Source: Gemmataceae bacterium
GTDB lineage: Bacteria; Planctomycetota; Planctomycetia; Gemmatales; Gemmataceae
NCBI GenBank assembly: GCA_022842245.1
Contig: JALHPZ010000022.1
Coordinates: 44,188 to 108,187 of the forward strand
Length of the DNA stretch: 64,000 nt
Direction of reading: 5' to 3'
Shown here one piece after another: positions 43,448-51,396 of this stretch. The stretch's first letter is position 1, and every line of letters starts with the position of its first letter. A program made the translations under genes and the position numbers. The notes under the pieces were generated by a model. The model searched no databases and had not been told where the DNA came from. It worked only from the letters and a program-made list of their open reading frames with translations.

Positions 43448-44697
43448 GCGGGTCTCCGGGGCAGGCGCGTGACCGCGGCGACGAAGGCGAACCCGACGGA
43501 CACCCACGCTAGCCCTTGAAACACGGGCAGGTACGACTCGGCTTCGCGCTTGGCGATGGCGAAAACGAGCGGGCCGCTCGCCGATGCGAGCACCGTGAGC
43601 AACTGCGCGGCCCCCTGGATCGTGCCGAGGTGGGAGGTTCCGAACGCCTGGCCCCAGACGGTGAAGAACAGCACCGTGATCATCCCGCCGGCGACGCCCA
43701 TCGCCACGGCGTAGACGTAGACCTCGCCGAGCGTGGTCACGAACGGGAACGCGAAGAGCGACGCGGCGAGGATGCTCATGGCGACGGCCAGTAGGATGCC
43801 AAGGCGGATGCGCCCGGCCAGCCAACCGGTGAGCAGGTTCGCGGCCAACCCCACGAGGGGGCCGACCATCGCGATGTTCAGGAAGACGGATCGATCGAAG
43901 CCGCGATCCTGCAGGATCGACTGGTTGAACAGGGAGATACCCGCGGAGATCAGCCCATAGAGGGACGTAGCGAGCGCGAAGACCCAGAACGCGGGCGAGC
44001 ACAAGGCGAAGCCGAGCGAGTGGCCAATCGGTTTCGAATCCCCGCTCGAATCGAGCGGTGATGCGGGGTTCCGGACGATTGCTCCCGCGAGCAGGCCGAA
44101 CGCGAGCACCGTGCCGCCGATGGCGGACCAGACCGCGCGCCAGTCGGCGCCGCCCTGTTCGAAAAGCGCCTTGATCCCCGCGAACGCGGCCATGAATCCG
44201 AGGCTCGTCACGAACGAATAGAAACCCATCACCGGCCCGGCCTTGCCGCCCGCCACCTTGCCGATGAGCGCGAGGCTGACGACCGAGAGGGCGCTCTGCC
44301 CCAGTCCGCGCGTGAGCAATACCAGCCAGAACAGATCGGCCGGCACGGGCAGCGTGGACCAGCGCCCGGCCGCGAGGGCTTCGGTGTCCGGAAGGCCGAG
44401 CGAGGACGATCCCGTTTGAAGACGCGCGATGGCGAGGACGCAGAGGCCGAGCGGGATCATCACGACGGCGAGCATCGCTCGCACGCCGAGCCGATCGATC
44501 AGCCAGCCGCACGGCAGGCAGAAGGCCGCGCCGGCGAGCGTGGCCCAGAAGCCGACGGTGGCGAACGCGACGCGGTCGACGGCGAGGTCGCCGATCAGCG
44601 GTTCCGTGACCAGACCCAGCCCGTGCGAACGACCGGGTAGCGTGGCCACCATCGCGAGGGCCGCGATCCCGGCCGAAAAGTAGGGGCGGTTCGTCAT
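43444..44697 (-). CDS. Major facilitator superfamily transporter
   Basis: The 417-residue protein consists of hydrophobic helices consistent with 12 transmembrane segments. The MFS loop signature appears as LPCGWLIDRLGVRAMLAV (about residues 60-77), and the second half has AANLLTGWLAGRIRLGILLA at the matching position. A soluble loop (NPASPLDSSGDSKP) marks the centre. The nearest well-known types are oxalate/formate-antiporter-like or YbfB-like carriers. The substrate cannot be assigned. It starts 6 bp after the DUF1559 stop codon and overlaps the PhyH start, so it is part of the four-gene operon. Confidence 0.9.
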   Translation of the reverse strand: MTNRPYFSAGIAALAMVATLPGRSHGLGLVTEPLIGDLAVDRVAFATVGFWATLAGAAFCLPCGWLIDRLGVRAMLAVVMIPLGLCVLAIARLQTGSSSLGLPDTEALAAGRWSTLPVPADLFWLVLLTRGLGQSALSVVSLALIGKVAGGKAGPVMGFYSFVTSLGFMAAFAGIKALFEQGGADWRAVWSAIGGTVLAFGLLAGAIVRNPASPLDSSGDSKPIGHSLGFALCSPAFWVFALATSLYGLISAGISLFNQSILQDRGFDRSVFLNIAMVGPLVGLAANLLTGWLAGRIRLGILLAVAMSILAASLFAFPFVTTLGEVYVYAVAMGVAGGMITVLFFTVWGQAFGTSHLGTIQGAAQLLTVLASASGPLVFAIAKREAESYLPVFQGLAWVSVGFAFVAAVTRLPRRPA

Positions 44698-44703
44698 GGA
44701 GCC

Positions 44704-45744
44704 TCAATCGATCGAGAACTGCTCGCCGCTGTGGCGCGTCGAGAGCGCCCGCCACGACACGATGTCCACCCCGTCCCGCACGAAGCGGACGCTGCCGTCG
44801 CCCATCATCACGTTCACGCCGCCGGTGTGGTTGCTCCGCGCCGCGCGGTAGCCGACGGCCGTGTAGGTGAAGTTCGCCGCCGTCGGGTCGTTGGCGATGC
44901 AGTCGAAGCTCTTGCTGTTCGGCCCGTAGTAGTGGTTGTAGCTGACGCAGCGGGCTTCGCCGGAGGCCCACATGAATCCGCGGCGGTTGTAACCGTTCCA
45001 ACTCGTCGGAGCACCGGCGCAGTTCGTGTCGCTCGGCAGCGTGCCGGAGAAGCCGGTGTACTTGTAGGCAAAGCGTTCGTCGGCCGGCTGCGTCGCGCTC
45101 GCTTCCGCGCCCTGGCCGAGAAGGCTCTCGGAGAACGCGGCCGTGTTCGATGAACCGTCCTTGATGTCGAGAAGGGCGATCCCGCGTTTGGTGGTGAAGA
45201 CACCGTCGGAGTTCACCGGCGAGCCGTAACCGCCGCCGCTCAGGCCCGAACCGTGGTTCGCGACATAGTTCGTCGGCCCCATGTCCGTCACGCCATAGGC
45301 GCTGCTGACCGGGTTGCCCAGGTCCGACGGGCAGAGGAACATCGGGATCTTTTGAACGACGGAGAACTGATTGGCCGTCGTGACGAGCGCCGGCGAGCCG
45401 GCATAGATCGGCTGCGTCAGGTCCATCGCGTTGTAGATGTTCGTCTGCTCGAGGTACGGGTTCAACTGGGCGAGAACACTCCAGGTGTAGCGGTAGTTCT
45501 CGACGGTGCTGTTCGGCGCCGTGTACGGATAGAGCGGCGGCAGCTTGCCGGTGGCGCTTTCGTAGTTGTGCAGGGCGAGACCGATCTGCTTGAGGTTGTT
45601 CTGGCACTTCATTCGCGCCGCCGCCTCGCGCACCTTCTGCACGGCCGGGAGAAGCAAACCGATGAGGATGGCAATGATGGCGATGACGACCAGCAGTTCG
45701 ATCAAGGTGAAGCCGGAGCGCATGGCGTCGTTCGAGCGGGGCAT
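44704..45744 (-). CDS. DUF1559 pseudopilin-like protein
   Basis: The 346-residue protein begins with a prepilin-type cleavage and methylation signal ([20 protein letters not shown]). The DUF1559 (SBP_bac_10) pattern follows: [20 protein letters not shown] and [19 protein letters not shown] at the start, and [19 protein letters not shown] before the end. These proteins are massively expanded in planctomycetes, and their role is unknown. ATG 45744 has a GGAG site upstream; MRSGF a few codons later is possible. Being first in an operon with metabolic genes is unusual for this family. It is divergent from the ArsR gene. Confidence 0.93.
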   Translation of the reverse strand: MPRSNDAMRSGFTLIELLVVIAIIAILIGLLLPAVQKVREAAARMKCQNNLKQIGLALHNYESATGKLPPLYPYTAPNSTVENYRYTWSVLAQLNPYLEQTNIYNAMDLTQPIYAGSPALVTTANQFSVVQKIPMFLCPSDLGNPVSSAYGVTDMGPTNYVANHGSGLSGGGYGSPVNSDGVFTTKRGIALLDIKDGSSNTAAFSESLLGQGAEASATQPADERFAYKYTGFSGTLPSDTNCAGAPTSWNGYNRRGFMWASGEARCVSYNHYYGPNSKSFDCIANDPTAANFTYTAVGYRAARSNHTGGVNVMMGDGSVRFVRDGVDIVSWRALSTRHSGEQFSID

Positions 45745-45793
45745 CGAGAAGTCTCCGCGACTGGGCAGGAAGGCGGGCAGGCTCAAGTTAATG

Positions 45794-45863
45794 ACATCTG
45801 CCCTAGTGACAAGATGTTATCGGGAAGTTTTCCGGAATGATCGGAACCCGTAAGATCTACGGG
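45794..45863. promoter_or_regulatory. Two inverted repeats, candidate ArsR-family operators
   Basis: In the 148-bp divergent region, ACATCT at 45794-45799 is inverted as AGATGT at 45812-45817. CCCGTA at 45847-45852 is inverted as TACGGG at 45858-45863. The second lies 30 bp before the GTG start of the ArsR gene. Either could be bound by that regulator to control both directions. This is inference from position and symmetry only. Confidence 0.35.
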
Positions 45864-45892
45864 ACGAATCGCCGACTCACTTTAGGTGCCCC

Positions 45893-46222
45893 GTGGCCAA
45901 GAAGGACTTGCTGCAACCCGAGCGCTGCGCCGTGCTGCTCTCGGCCTTGGCCGCGCCGGAACGACTGAAGATCGTGCGCCTTCTGGCCGAGCGCACGCAT
46001 AACGTCTCGGAGATCATCGACGCGCTGAAGATCCCGCCGCTCAACGTGTCGCACCACCTGAACGTGTTGAAGCATGCCCATCTCATCGAGGGGAAGAAGA
46101 GCGGTCGGTTCGTGAACTATTCGCTCTGCGAGGGCGTGCTGAAGGAGATGACGGAAGCCGGCGTGCCGAAGGATGCGTTGAATCTGGGCTGCTGCCAAAT
46201 TGTGCTGCCGGCGGAGGAGTAA
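45893..46222 (+). CDS. ArsR-family winged-helix transcriptional regulator
   Basis: 109 residues with the complete ArsR/SmtB fold: LAAPERLKIVRLLAERTHNV, the recognition helix region IPPLNVSHHLNVLKHAHLIE and the wing GKKSGRFVNYSLCE. The helix-3 ELCVC arsenic motif of E. coli-type ArsR is absent. A C-terminal CC pair in NLGCCQIVLPAEE, together with the Cys in SLCEGV, could instead bind a thiophilic ligand. The start is GTG 45893. It is divergent from the DUF1559-MFS-PhyH-VOC operon and is its likely regulator. It could alternatively respond to a metal or act without a ligand. Confidence 0.9.
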   Translation: MAKKDLLQPERCAVLLSALAAPERLKIVRLLAERTHNVSEIIDALKIPPLNVSHHLNVLKHAHLIEGKKSGRFVNYSLCEGVLKEMTEAGVPKDALNLGCCQIVLPAEE

Positions 46223-46381
46223 CCTGGCGATCCTCCTCAGCTGGCAATCAGCATGCATAGGCCATGAATCGCTGAAAATTCCGGCCAGTACCACCGGCAG
46301 TGACGCTGCATCCCGACCGGCGTGTCGCCATTGCCAAAGCCTACCCTACCCTCGGCAAGGTCTTGTATCGCTCCGGCGATG

Positions 46382-49300
46382 TCATTTCGTCGCGGTCCGA
46401 TTGGCGAGCCACGCGAGATCCGGCAGACCGTAAGGGCGGAACTTCTCCGGACGTTCCAGATCCTCCTGCACGAACAGCGCCCGTGTACGGCCGAGGCGGC
46501 TCGCCACCGGCGTGTCGATCAGCGTGCTGCTGTCCTGCGCGCTCATCTGGAAGAGCACGCGTTGCGTAAACTCCTTGAGAGCCTGGCGATCGAGGGCGCG
46601 CGTGAGGTTCGTGAGCGAATCGCACCAGACGATGGCGTGGATGCCGACGGCGGGGCCGTCGCGGAGGATCGCGGCGAACAGCTCGCCCGGCGATTTCGGG
46701 GCGTCGCCCTTGCGGCCGAAGCCGAAATCGTCTTCGGGCTTGCGGAGTTCGCGGAAGCGTTGGAGACCCTGCACGAGCACGAAGCGCGGGGAGCGGTCGG
46801 TGCTTTCGCCCGACTGCCGGCGCGAAAGCTCCGCGGCCAAGTCCGCCAGCGCGGTCTGGATCTCGAAGCGTTCGACGTTGGCGTTCGCGAATCCGAGGGC
46901 GGCGGCGGCCTTGCGCAGGTACTCGGCGTGCTCGGCGTCGTCCGGCGTGCCGTCGAGCAGCGTGACGGGGCGAACTCCCTCCGCCTTGACTTGAACTGCG
47001 ATCGCCGCCATCGACGCGGCGAGGATCGCCATCGCCGACTCTTCCGACGAACCAATGAGCAAGAGGTTCATTCCGGACTGGGCGCGGAAGACGGCGTTCG
47101 TCGGGTCCTTGATCGCCACGGCATCGCCAAGCCAGACGATCGGCGATTTGGCCTCGACCGGCTTGGATCGCAGGGTGGCGAGGGCGGTGTTCTTCGCGAG
47201 GTCGGCGGCGACATTGCCCTCGAAGACGAGGGGTGGCGGGTACTTGTCCCCGGCGCGGGCGCGGAGGTCGGCGAGGAGGTGCTCGCGACGGTCTTCGTCG
47301 AGCCAGACGACCTGAAACGGATCGTTGCCTTCGAGCAGGCCGTTGGCGTCGTTGTAGATCGCCTCGCCGGGTCGGGAGAGCAGGCGGGCGGCGGAGTTGT
47401 CCTTGCTGAGGATGAGTTGGGCGTCGGCATCGGAGCATTGCAGGGCGATGCGGACCGCCATCTGGTCGATGGTGCTGCGGGCGAGGGAGTAGGCGCCGCC
47501 GAGGGTCTGGGAGCCGAGGAGGACGTGGAGGCCGAACGCGCGGCCCTGGCGGACGAGTCGGTCGAGCAGGAGCGCGGCTTCCTGCGCGAGCTTGTCGTCC
47601 TCGACGAAGAACTCCTGGAACTCGTCGACGACGAGGAGGATGCGGGGGAGGATCGGCGGTTTGCCTTGGGATTTGAGCCAGTCGCGGTAGCCGTCGAGGT
47701 CGTTGGCGCCGGCGGCGCGGAAGCGGTCGCCGCGATCGCGGAGTTCGGCGTCGAGTTTCTGGAGGACGCTGAGGCCGAACTCGCGTTCGCTCTCGATGGC
47801 GACGACGCGGGCGTGGGGCAGCCGGTTCGCGGCATAGGCCCGAAACTCGACGCCCTTCTTGAAGTCGATGAGGTACAACTCGGCCTCATCGGGCGAGTAC
47901 ATCGTCGCGAGGTTCGTGATGAGGGCGTGGAGGAGCGTCGATTTCCCGGAGCCGGTCTTCCCCGCGACGAGGGCGTGCTGGGCGGTGCCGCGGCCGAGCG
48001 TGAAGATCTGGCGTTTGGTGGCACCGGCTCGGCCGATCGGCACGTCGAACGACTTCGCCGAACTGGATGTCCAGATCGCCTCGGGTTTCGGCAGGATGAA
48101 GTCGAACGGCACTTCCACTCGCGCCGCGTCGCGGCTCGCTTCGCCGACCTTCCGTACCAGCGCCGCGAGTTCCGTGGGTTCCGGCGGCGCGTCCAGCGTC
48201 AGCGGGAACGACGCCAGCGTCGGATCGGTCGGTGCGAATTTCCCGTCTTTCCAGACGAGATTGAAGGCGACCTGTTCGAGATCGGCGAGGCGGAAATCGC
48301 GGGGCAATGCGGCTTTCGTGTCGACGCTGACGAGCGTGCAGACGCCGCACGCGGGGCCGCTGGACAGGATGCTGATGAGCCGCCGTGCGGCGTCGGGCGT
48401 GAAGTTCGTGGGGAAGTTCGCGATGACGAGCACACGGTACGGTTCGGCCACCTCTCCGGCGGCGCGGTTGTACTCCTCGATGCTCTTGTATTGGTTCCGC
48501 AGGTACTTCTGGATCACGTTCTCCATGTGCTCGGTAATGTCGAGCAGGCGTTTTTCGATCTGGCCGGATTCGGTCCAAATTCGGGAGCCGACGAGTTGTT
48601 CGTCGTAGTCGGCGAGGTGCATGAAGGCGGCAAAGTTCTCGCCGAGTCCGACGGGATCGATGATCGTGAAGCGGACTTTTCCGGGTGGCAGCCCGGTGAG
48701 GAAACGGAGCATCATCGCCTGGATGGCATTGACGGCGGCGGCGCGGCCCTGGTCCTGCGTCTTCAACAACACGGAGCACTTGTCCGGGAACGGCAGGTAT
48801 GCCGGCACGAAGAGGCGGATAGGCGTGTCGGGCGCGAGGCGTTCGTCGAGCGGTTCGCCCTCCGGCAGGGTGTACATGTCGACCTTGAGAGCGCCGTAGC
48901 GAATGCCGTCGGGCACCGTCGTAGGGTGCGGGTGCTGGTCGTCGAGCAGTTCGCCCCATTTGGGGAAGGTCTTCTGGCCGTGCGCCTTGAGGTCGTCAAG
49001 GACGGCGCCGACTTCGGCGACGCCAGTGTGCCAGGCGTACGCCATCGCGTTCCAGTCCTGCCCGCGCGTGGCGATGACGGCGGACATCTTGCTGGAGTAG
49101 CGATCCTCGGCTTCGCGCAATTGCTTGTCGAACTTCGCGTCGGCGGCGGCGAGTTCGGCGGCGTATTTTTCCTCCAGTGATTTCTCCTCGATGAACCGAT
49201 CCTGTCCGATCCGGTCGAGGCGATCGGTGTATTCGGATTCGATCCGGTCGCGGTTGTTGGTGCGCTCGGCGGCGAGTTTGTCGAGCATTGGCAGAAAGTG

Positions 49301-50245
49301 CTCGTCGGCCCGTTTGCGGTCGGTCGCCTGGCGTTGCTTGAGGTCGGCGATCTGGCGGGCGAGCGTGGCCTTGGCGTAGTCCTGGAGGGTTTTGGCGGCA
49401 CGGCCCGCTTCGGCCTGAAAGACGCCGAACTGCACCGCACGCGTACGCACCTGCCGCCGGGCAAGGAACAAGAGGAGTTGGTATAAGCCGATCCCGCCGA
49501 CGAGCGCGACGCCGAGGCCGAGGGCGACGGCGAACTTGGTCGGCATCACGGCCAGGCCGATACCCAAGGCAACGGCACCGAGGACCAACGCGAGGCCGAG
49601 CGCCGCCAGCGGGCGCAAGAGTTTCGGCAGGACGCACGAGAGGGTCGCGGTCGCAGCCTCCTCCACGTCCTCGACGCACGATTGCAACTTGCCTTCGGGG
49701 TCGGTGGGCGTCGGGCTGGGGAGCCGTTCGGGCGGGAACTCGGCGTCCTTCTTCTCGAGGCCGACGCGTGCGAGCGCCGGTTCCACACGCGTCCAGAGGT
49801 CCGCAAACTTCTTCCGCGCGCTTTCGGCCTGGCGCACGAGTTTCTGATGGTGATCGTTGGCTTCCTTTTCGGCAGCTTCGACGAGGGAGTCGATCGTCCA
49901 GAGCCGATCCTGGTACTTCGTGCGCGTTTTCTGGTCGGTGTCCTGGAAGCGGTCTTCGACCTTGCGGATGGCTTCGTCGCGCGTCGTATCGGCGGCGGAC
50001 TGCCGCGAAGCATACCGTCCGGACATGTCGGCGAAGCGTTGTTGGTGCGCCTCGTCGACCGCGTCCCGGGCGGCTTTGCGGCCGGCGGCCACCTGCCGGC
50101 GGATTTTCTGGATTTCCTTCTCGATCTCGTCGGCGCCGGATTCGTACGTCGCCGCGATTTCGATTTCCCCCTTCGCCCGGTCGTGGATCAGTGCGAGCAA
50201 CCGATCGAGGGCGGAGCGTTCGCGGTCGAAGAGCGATTCGGACAT
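46382..50245 (-). CDS. Membrane FtsK/SpoIIIE (EccC/EssC-like) ATPase of a type-VII-like module
   Basis: The 1287-residue protein has two coiled-coil regions (about 1-165 and 275-395) flanking a pair of transmembrane helices (about 212-235 and 238-261). Three FtsK-like ATPase units follow. The first (about 475-700) lacks a Walker A. The second (about 735-960) is complete: Walker A GKTGSGKS at 762-769, Walker B ILLVVDEFQ at about 869-877, plus LLGSQTLGGAYS. The third (about 1030-1270) has a degenerate P-loop (LLIGSSEESA). EccC/EssC secretion ATPases share such an arrangement of serial ATPase units. The four-gene run with a WXG100-like protein upstream supports a type VII-like role. DNA translocation, as by FtsK, is the alternative; no FtsK gamma domain is seen. 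Confidence 0.88.
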   Translation of the reverse strand: MSESLFDRERSALDRLLALIHDRAKGEIEIAATYESGADEIEKEIQKIRRQVAAGRKAARDAVDEAHQQRFADMSGRYASRQSAADTTRDEAIRKVEDRFQDTDQKTRTKYQDRLWTIDSLVEAAEKEANDHHQKLVRQAESARKKFADLWTRVEPALARVGLEKKDAEFPPERLPSPTPTDPEGKLQSCVEDVEEAATATLSCVLPKLLRPLAALGLALVLGAVALGIGLAVMPTKFAVALGLGVALVGGIGLYQLLLFLARRQVRTRAVQFGVFQAEAGRAAKTLQDYAKATLARQIADLKQRQATDRKRADEHFLPMLDKLAAERTNNRDRIESEYTDRLDRIGQDRFIEEKSLEEKYAAELAAADAKFDKQLREAEDRYSSKMSAVIATRGQDWNAMAYAWHTGVAEVGAVLDDLKAHGQKTFPKWGELLDDQHPHPTTVPDGIRYGALKVDMYTLPEGEPLDERLAPDTPIRLFVPAYLPFPDKCSVLLKTQDQGRAAAVNAIQAMMLRFLTGLPPGKVRFTIIDPVGLGENFAAFMHLADYDEQLVGSRIWTESGQIEKRLLDITEHMENVIQKYLRNQYKSIEEYNRAAGEVAEPYRVLVIANFPTNFTPDAARRLISILSSGPACGVCTLVSVDTKAALPRDFRLADLEQVAFNLVWKDGKFAPTDPTLASFPLTLDAPPEPTELAALVRKVGEASRDAARVEVPFDFILPKPEAIWTSSSAKSFDVPIGRAGATKRQIFTLGRGTAQHALVAGKTGSGKSTLLHALITNLATMYSPDEAELYLIDFKKGVEFRAYAANRLPHARVVAIESEREFGLSVLQKLDAELRDRGDRFRAAGANDLDGYRDWLKSQGKPPILPRILLVVDEFQEFFVEDDKLAQEAALLLDRLVRQGRAFGLHVLLGSQTLGGAYSLARSTIDQMAVRIALQCSDADAQLILSKDNSAARLLSRPGEAIYNDANGLLEGNDPFQVVWLDEDRREHLLADLRARAGDKYPPPLVFEGNVAADLAKNTALATLRSKPVEAKSPIVWLGDAVAIKDPTNAVFRAQSGMNLLLIGSSEESAMAILAASMAAIAVQVKAEGVRPVTLLDGTPDDAEHAEYLRKAAAALGFANANVERFEIQTALADLAAELSRRQSGESTDRSPRFVLVQGLQRFRELRKPEDDFGFGRKGDAPKSPGELFAAILRDGPAVGIHAIVWCDSLTNLTRALDRQALKEFTQRVLFQMSAQDSSTLIDTPVASRLGRTRALFVQEDLERPEKFRPYGLPDLAWLANRTATK

Positions 50246-50265
50246 GGCGGGTCTCGGGGCCGGGC

Positions 50266-50487
50266 TCAGCCGGGGAATTCACAATCGTTGCGGATCTGGG
50301 CGAAGACGACGCTGAGTTGGTCGATGGCGCGGAGCAGATCGCCGACGTGGCGGTCGAGCGGCTGCCACGTCGTTTCGTCGAACTCGCGGCGAGCCACGTC
50401 GTCCCAGACGTCCTGCAGGTTGTCCCAGTGCGCGCGGGCCGATTTCTGGGCATCAAACAACTGGCTGCGGTTGGCGCCGACTCTCAC
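50266..50487 (-). CDS. Small WXG100-like helical protein
   Basis: 73 residues: SQLFDAQKSARAHWDNLQDV, WDDVARREFDETTWQPLDRH, then LLRAIDQLSVVFAQI. The pattern W-x-D/x-x-x-x-x-F followed by helices resembles the second half of WXG100 proteins, but no exact WXG is present, so the family call is tentative. The GTG start at 50487 overlaps the upstream stop codon by four bases (GTGA). The ATPase gene starts 20 bp downstream. A length this short would be easy to miss in automatic annotation. Confidence 0.72.
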   Translation of the reverse strand: MRVGANRSQLFDAQKSARAHWDNLQDVWDDVARREFDETTWQPLDRHVGDLLRAIDQLSVVFAQIRNDCEFPG

Positions 50488-51044
50488 GGGGCGTCTCCGG
50501 TCGGCGCGGCGGGGGATGGCATGGGCAGGGCGGCGACCGACGGCGCGGGGGCGAAGTCCGGCTTCAATTCCGCATAACTCTCCAACGCCGCCACCCGCCG
50601 CGCCAGAAGCGCGATGGCGTTCGGCACATCCACTTCGATCAACGTCGTCAGCCGCCGCGCGGGACCGCTGTAGTTCTCTTCGATGATCTTGGGCAGGCGC
50701 TGGTGCCAGCTCCGGCATTTCGCCACCTGCTCCTCGGCATGCTCCAGCCGCGCCTTGGCCCGCCGGAGGTTCCTCTCCTGCACCGTGGTGTCGGGCATGC
50801 GGCCCGTCGCGTCCTCGAATTTCCGGCCCGACAGTTCGTTCTTCGCCCGCAGGACCTCCTCTTCGCAATCCTTCACGGCGGACTTCCAGCGCTTCGCCTG
50901 ATCTTCGAGCCAGTCATACGCGCGGCGGATCTCCATCTCGAGACCCGACAGAACTTCCGCCGCGGACGCGCGGTAGTTCGCCAGCGCGATCTGCCACTCG
51001 CGCAGGGCGTCGATCGACCGGACGTCGGCGGCGGTCGCGTTCAT
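50484..51044 (-). CDS. Helical/coiled-coil protein of the type-VII-like module
   Basis: 186 residues, almost entirely helical: LREWQIALANYRASAAEVLS, RAYDWLEDQAKRWKSAVKDC, then a long heptad-like stretch (VQERNLRRAKARLEHAEEQV) and a Pro/Ala-rich tail (FAPAPSVAALPMPSPAAP). It may be a long WXG/LXG-like secreted substrate or a chaperone. Its start (ATGA) overlaps the WXG100 stop codon, and its stop codon overlaps the next start, so translation of the first three genes is coupled. No family recognised. Confidence 0.78.
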   Translation of the reverse strand: MNATAADVRSIDALREWQIALANYRASAAEVLSGLEMEIRRAYDWLEDQAKRWKSAVKDCEEEVLRAKNELSGRKFEDATGRMPDTTVQERNLRRAKARLEHAEEQVAKCRSWHQRLPKIIEENYSGPARRLTTLIEVDVPNAIALLARRVAALESYAELKPDFAPAPSVAALPMPSPAAPTGDAP

Positions 51045-51313
51045 CGCTGGCTCAGGTATTCTTCGATCCGCTCGGCCTTGCGGAGCAGGAACGGGATGTG
51101 CAGGTTGGCCGCCTCGATGAACCGTTCGAGCACGTGCGCGGTGGATTCGAACTCGGCGCGGAACTTCTCGTGTTCCTGATCCCGCCAGGTATCGCCCAGC
51201 CCGACGAGTTGGCCGTGCAGGCCGGCGAGATTCGTCTGGAGGTCGGCGTTGAAGCGTTTGAGATTGGCGGCGAAGCGCCGCAATTCGGCCGGATCGACGA
51301 TGGCCTGGGACAT
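51041..51313 (-). CDS. WXG100-family protein
   Basis: 90 residues of the typical WXG100 size, two helices around a central turn: VDPAELRRFAANLKRFNADL, QLVGLGDTWRDQEHEKFRAE, then a second helix with ERFIEAANLHIPFLLRKAER. The turn is TWRD, so the WXG glycine is replaced by Asp. W and the following DQEHEKF are in the right place. The ESX-type C-terminal YxxxD/E motif is not evident (EYLSQR at the end). As first gene of the operon it is the likely secreted or structural small protein for the EccC-like ATPase. Confidence 0.82.
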   Translation of the reverse strand: MSQAIVDPAELRRFAANLKRFNADLQTNLAGLHGQLVGLGDTWRDQEHEKFRAEFESTAHVLERFIEAANLHIPFLLRKAERIEEYLSQR

Positions 51314-51354
51314 GGGAACTTCCGGTCGGGATCGCGCGGACGGGCACTGACGCC

Positions 51355-51360
51355 ATTATA
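51355..51360 (-). promoter_or_regulatory. Candidate -10 box (TATAAT) for the WXG100 operon
   Basis: TATAAT on the - strand lies 42 bases upstream of the WXG100 start codon, in the 83-bp gap after argG. The flanking GTTATAATGG is similar to the box at 25487. No clear -35 element is seen. Confidence 0.4.
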
Positions 51361-51396
51361 ACGCCGAATGCCCGCCCGGGGTTGGAACCGGCGGAA

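Noticed and set aside
45787..45892. tRNA or small RNA gene in the ArsR divergent region
   Set aside because: The inverted repeats do not form a cloverleaf and no TTC-loop-like sequence is present.
46322..49180. Long + strand open frame opposite the FtsK-like ATPase gene
   Set aside because: The - strand has Walker A/B and coherent domains; the + strand frame is a compositional artefact.
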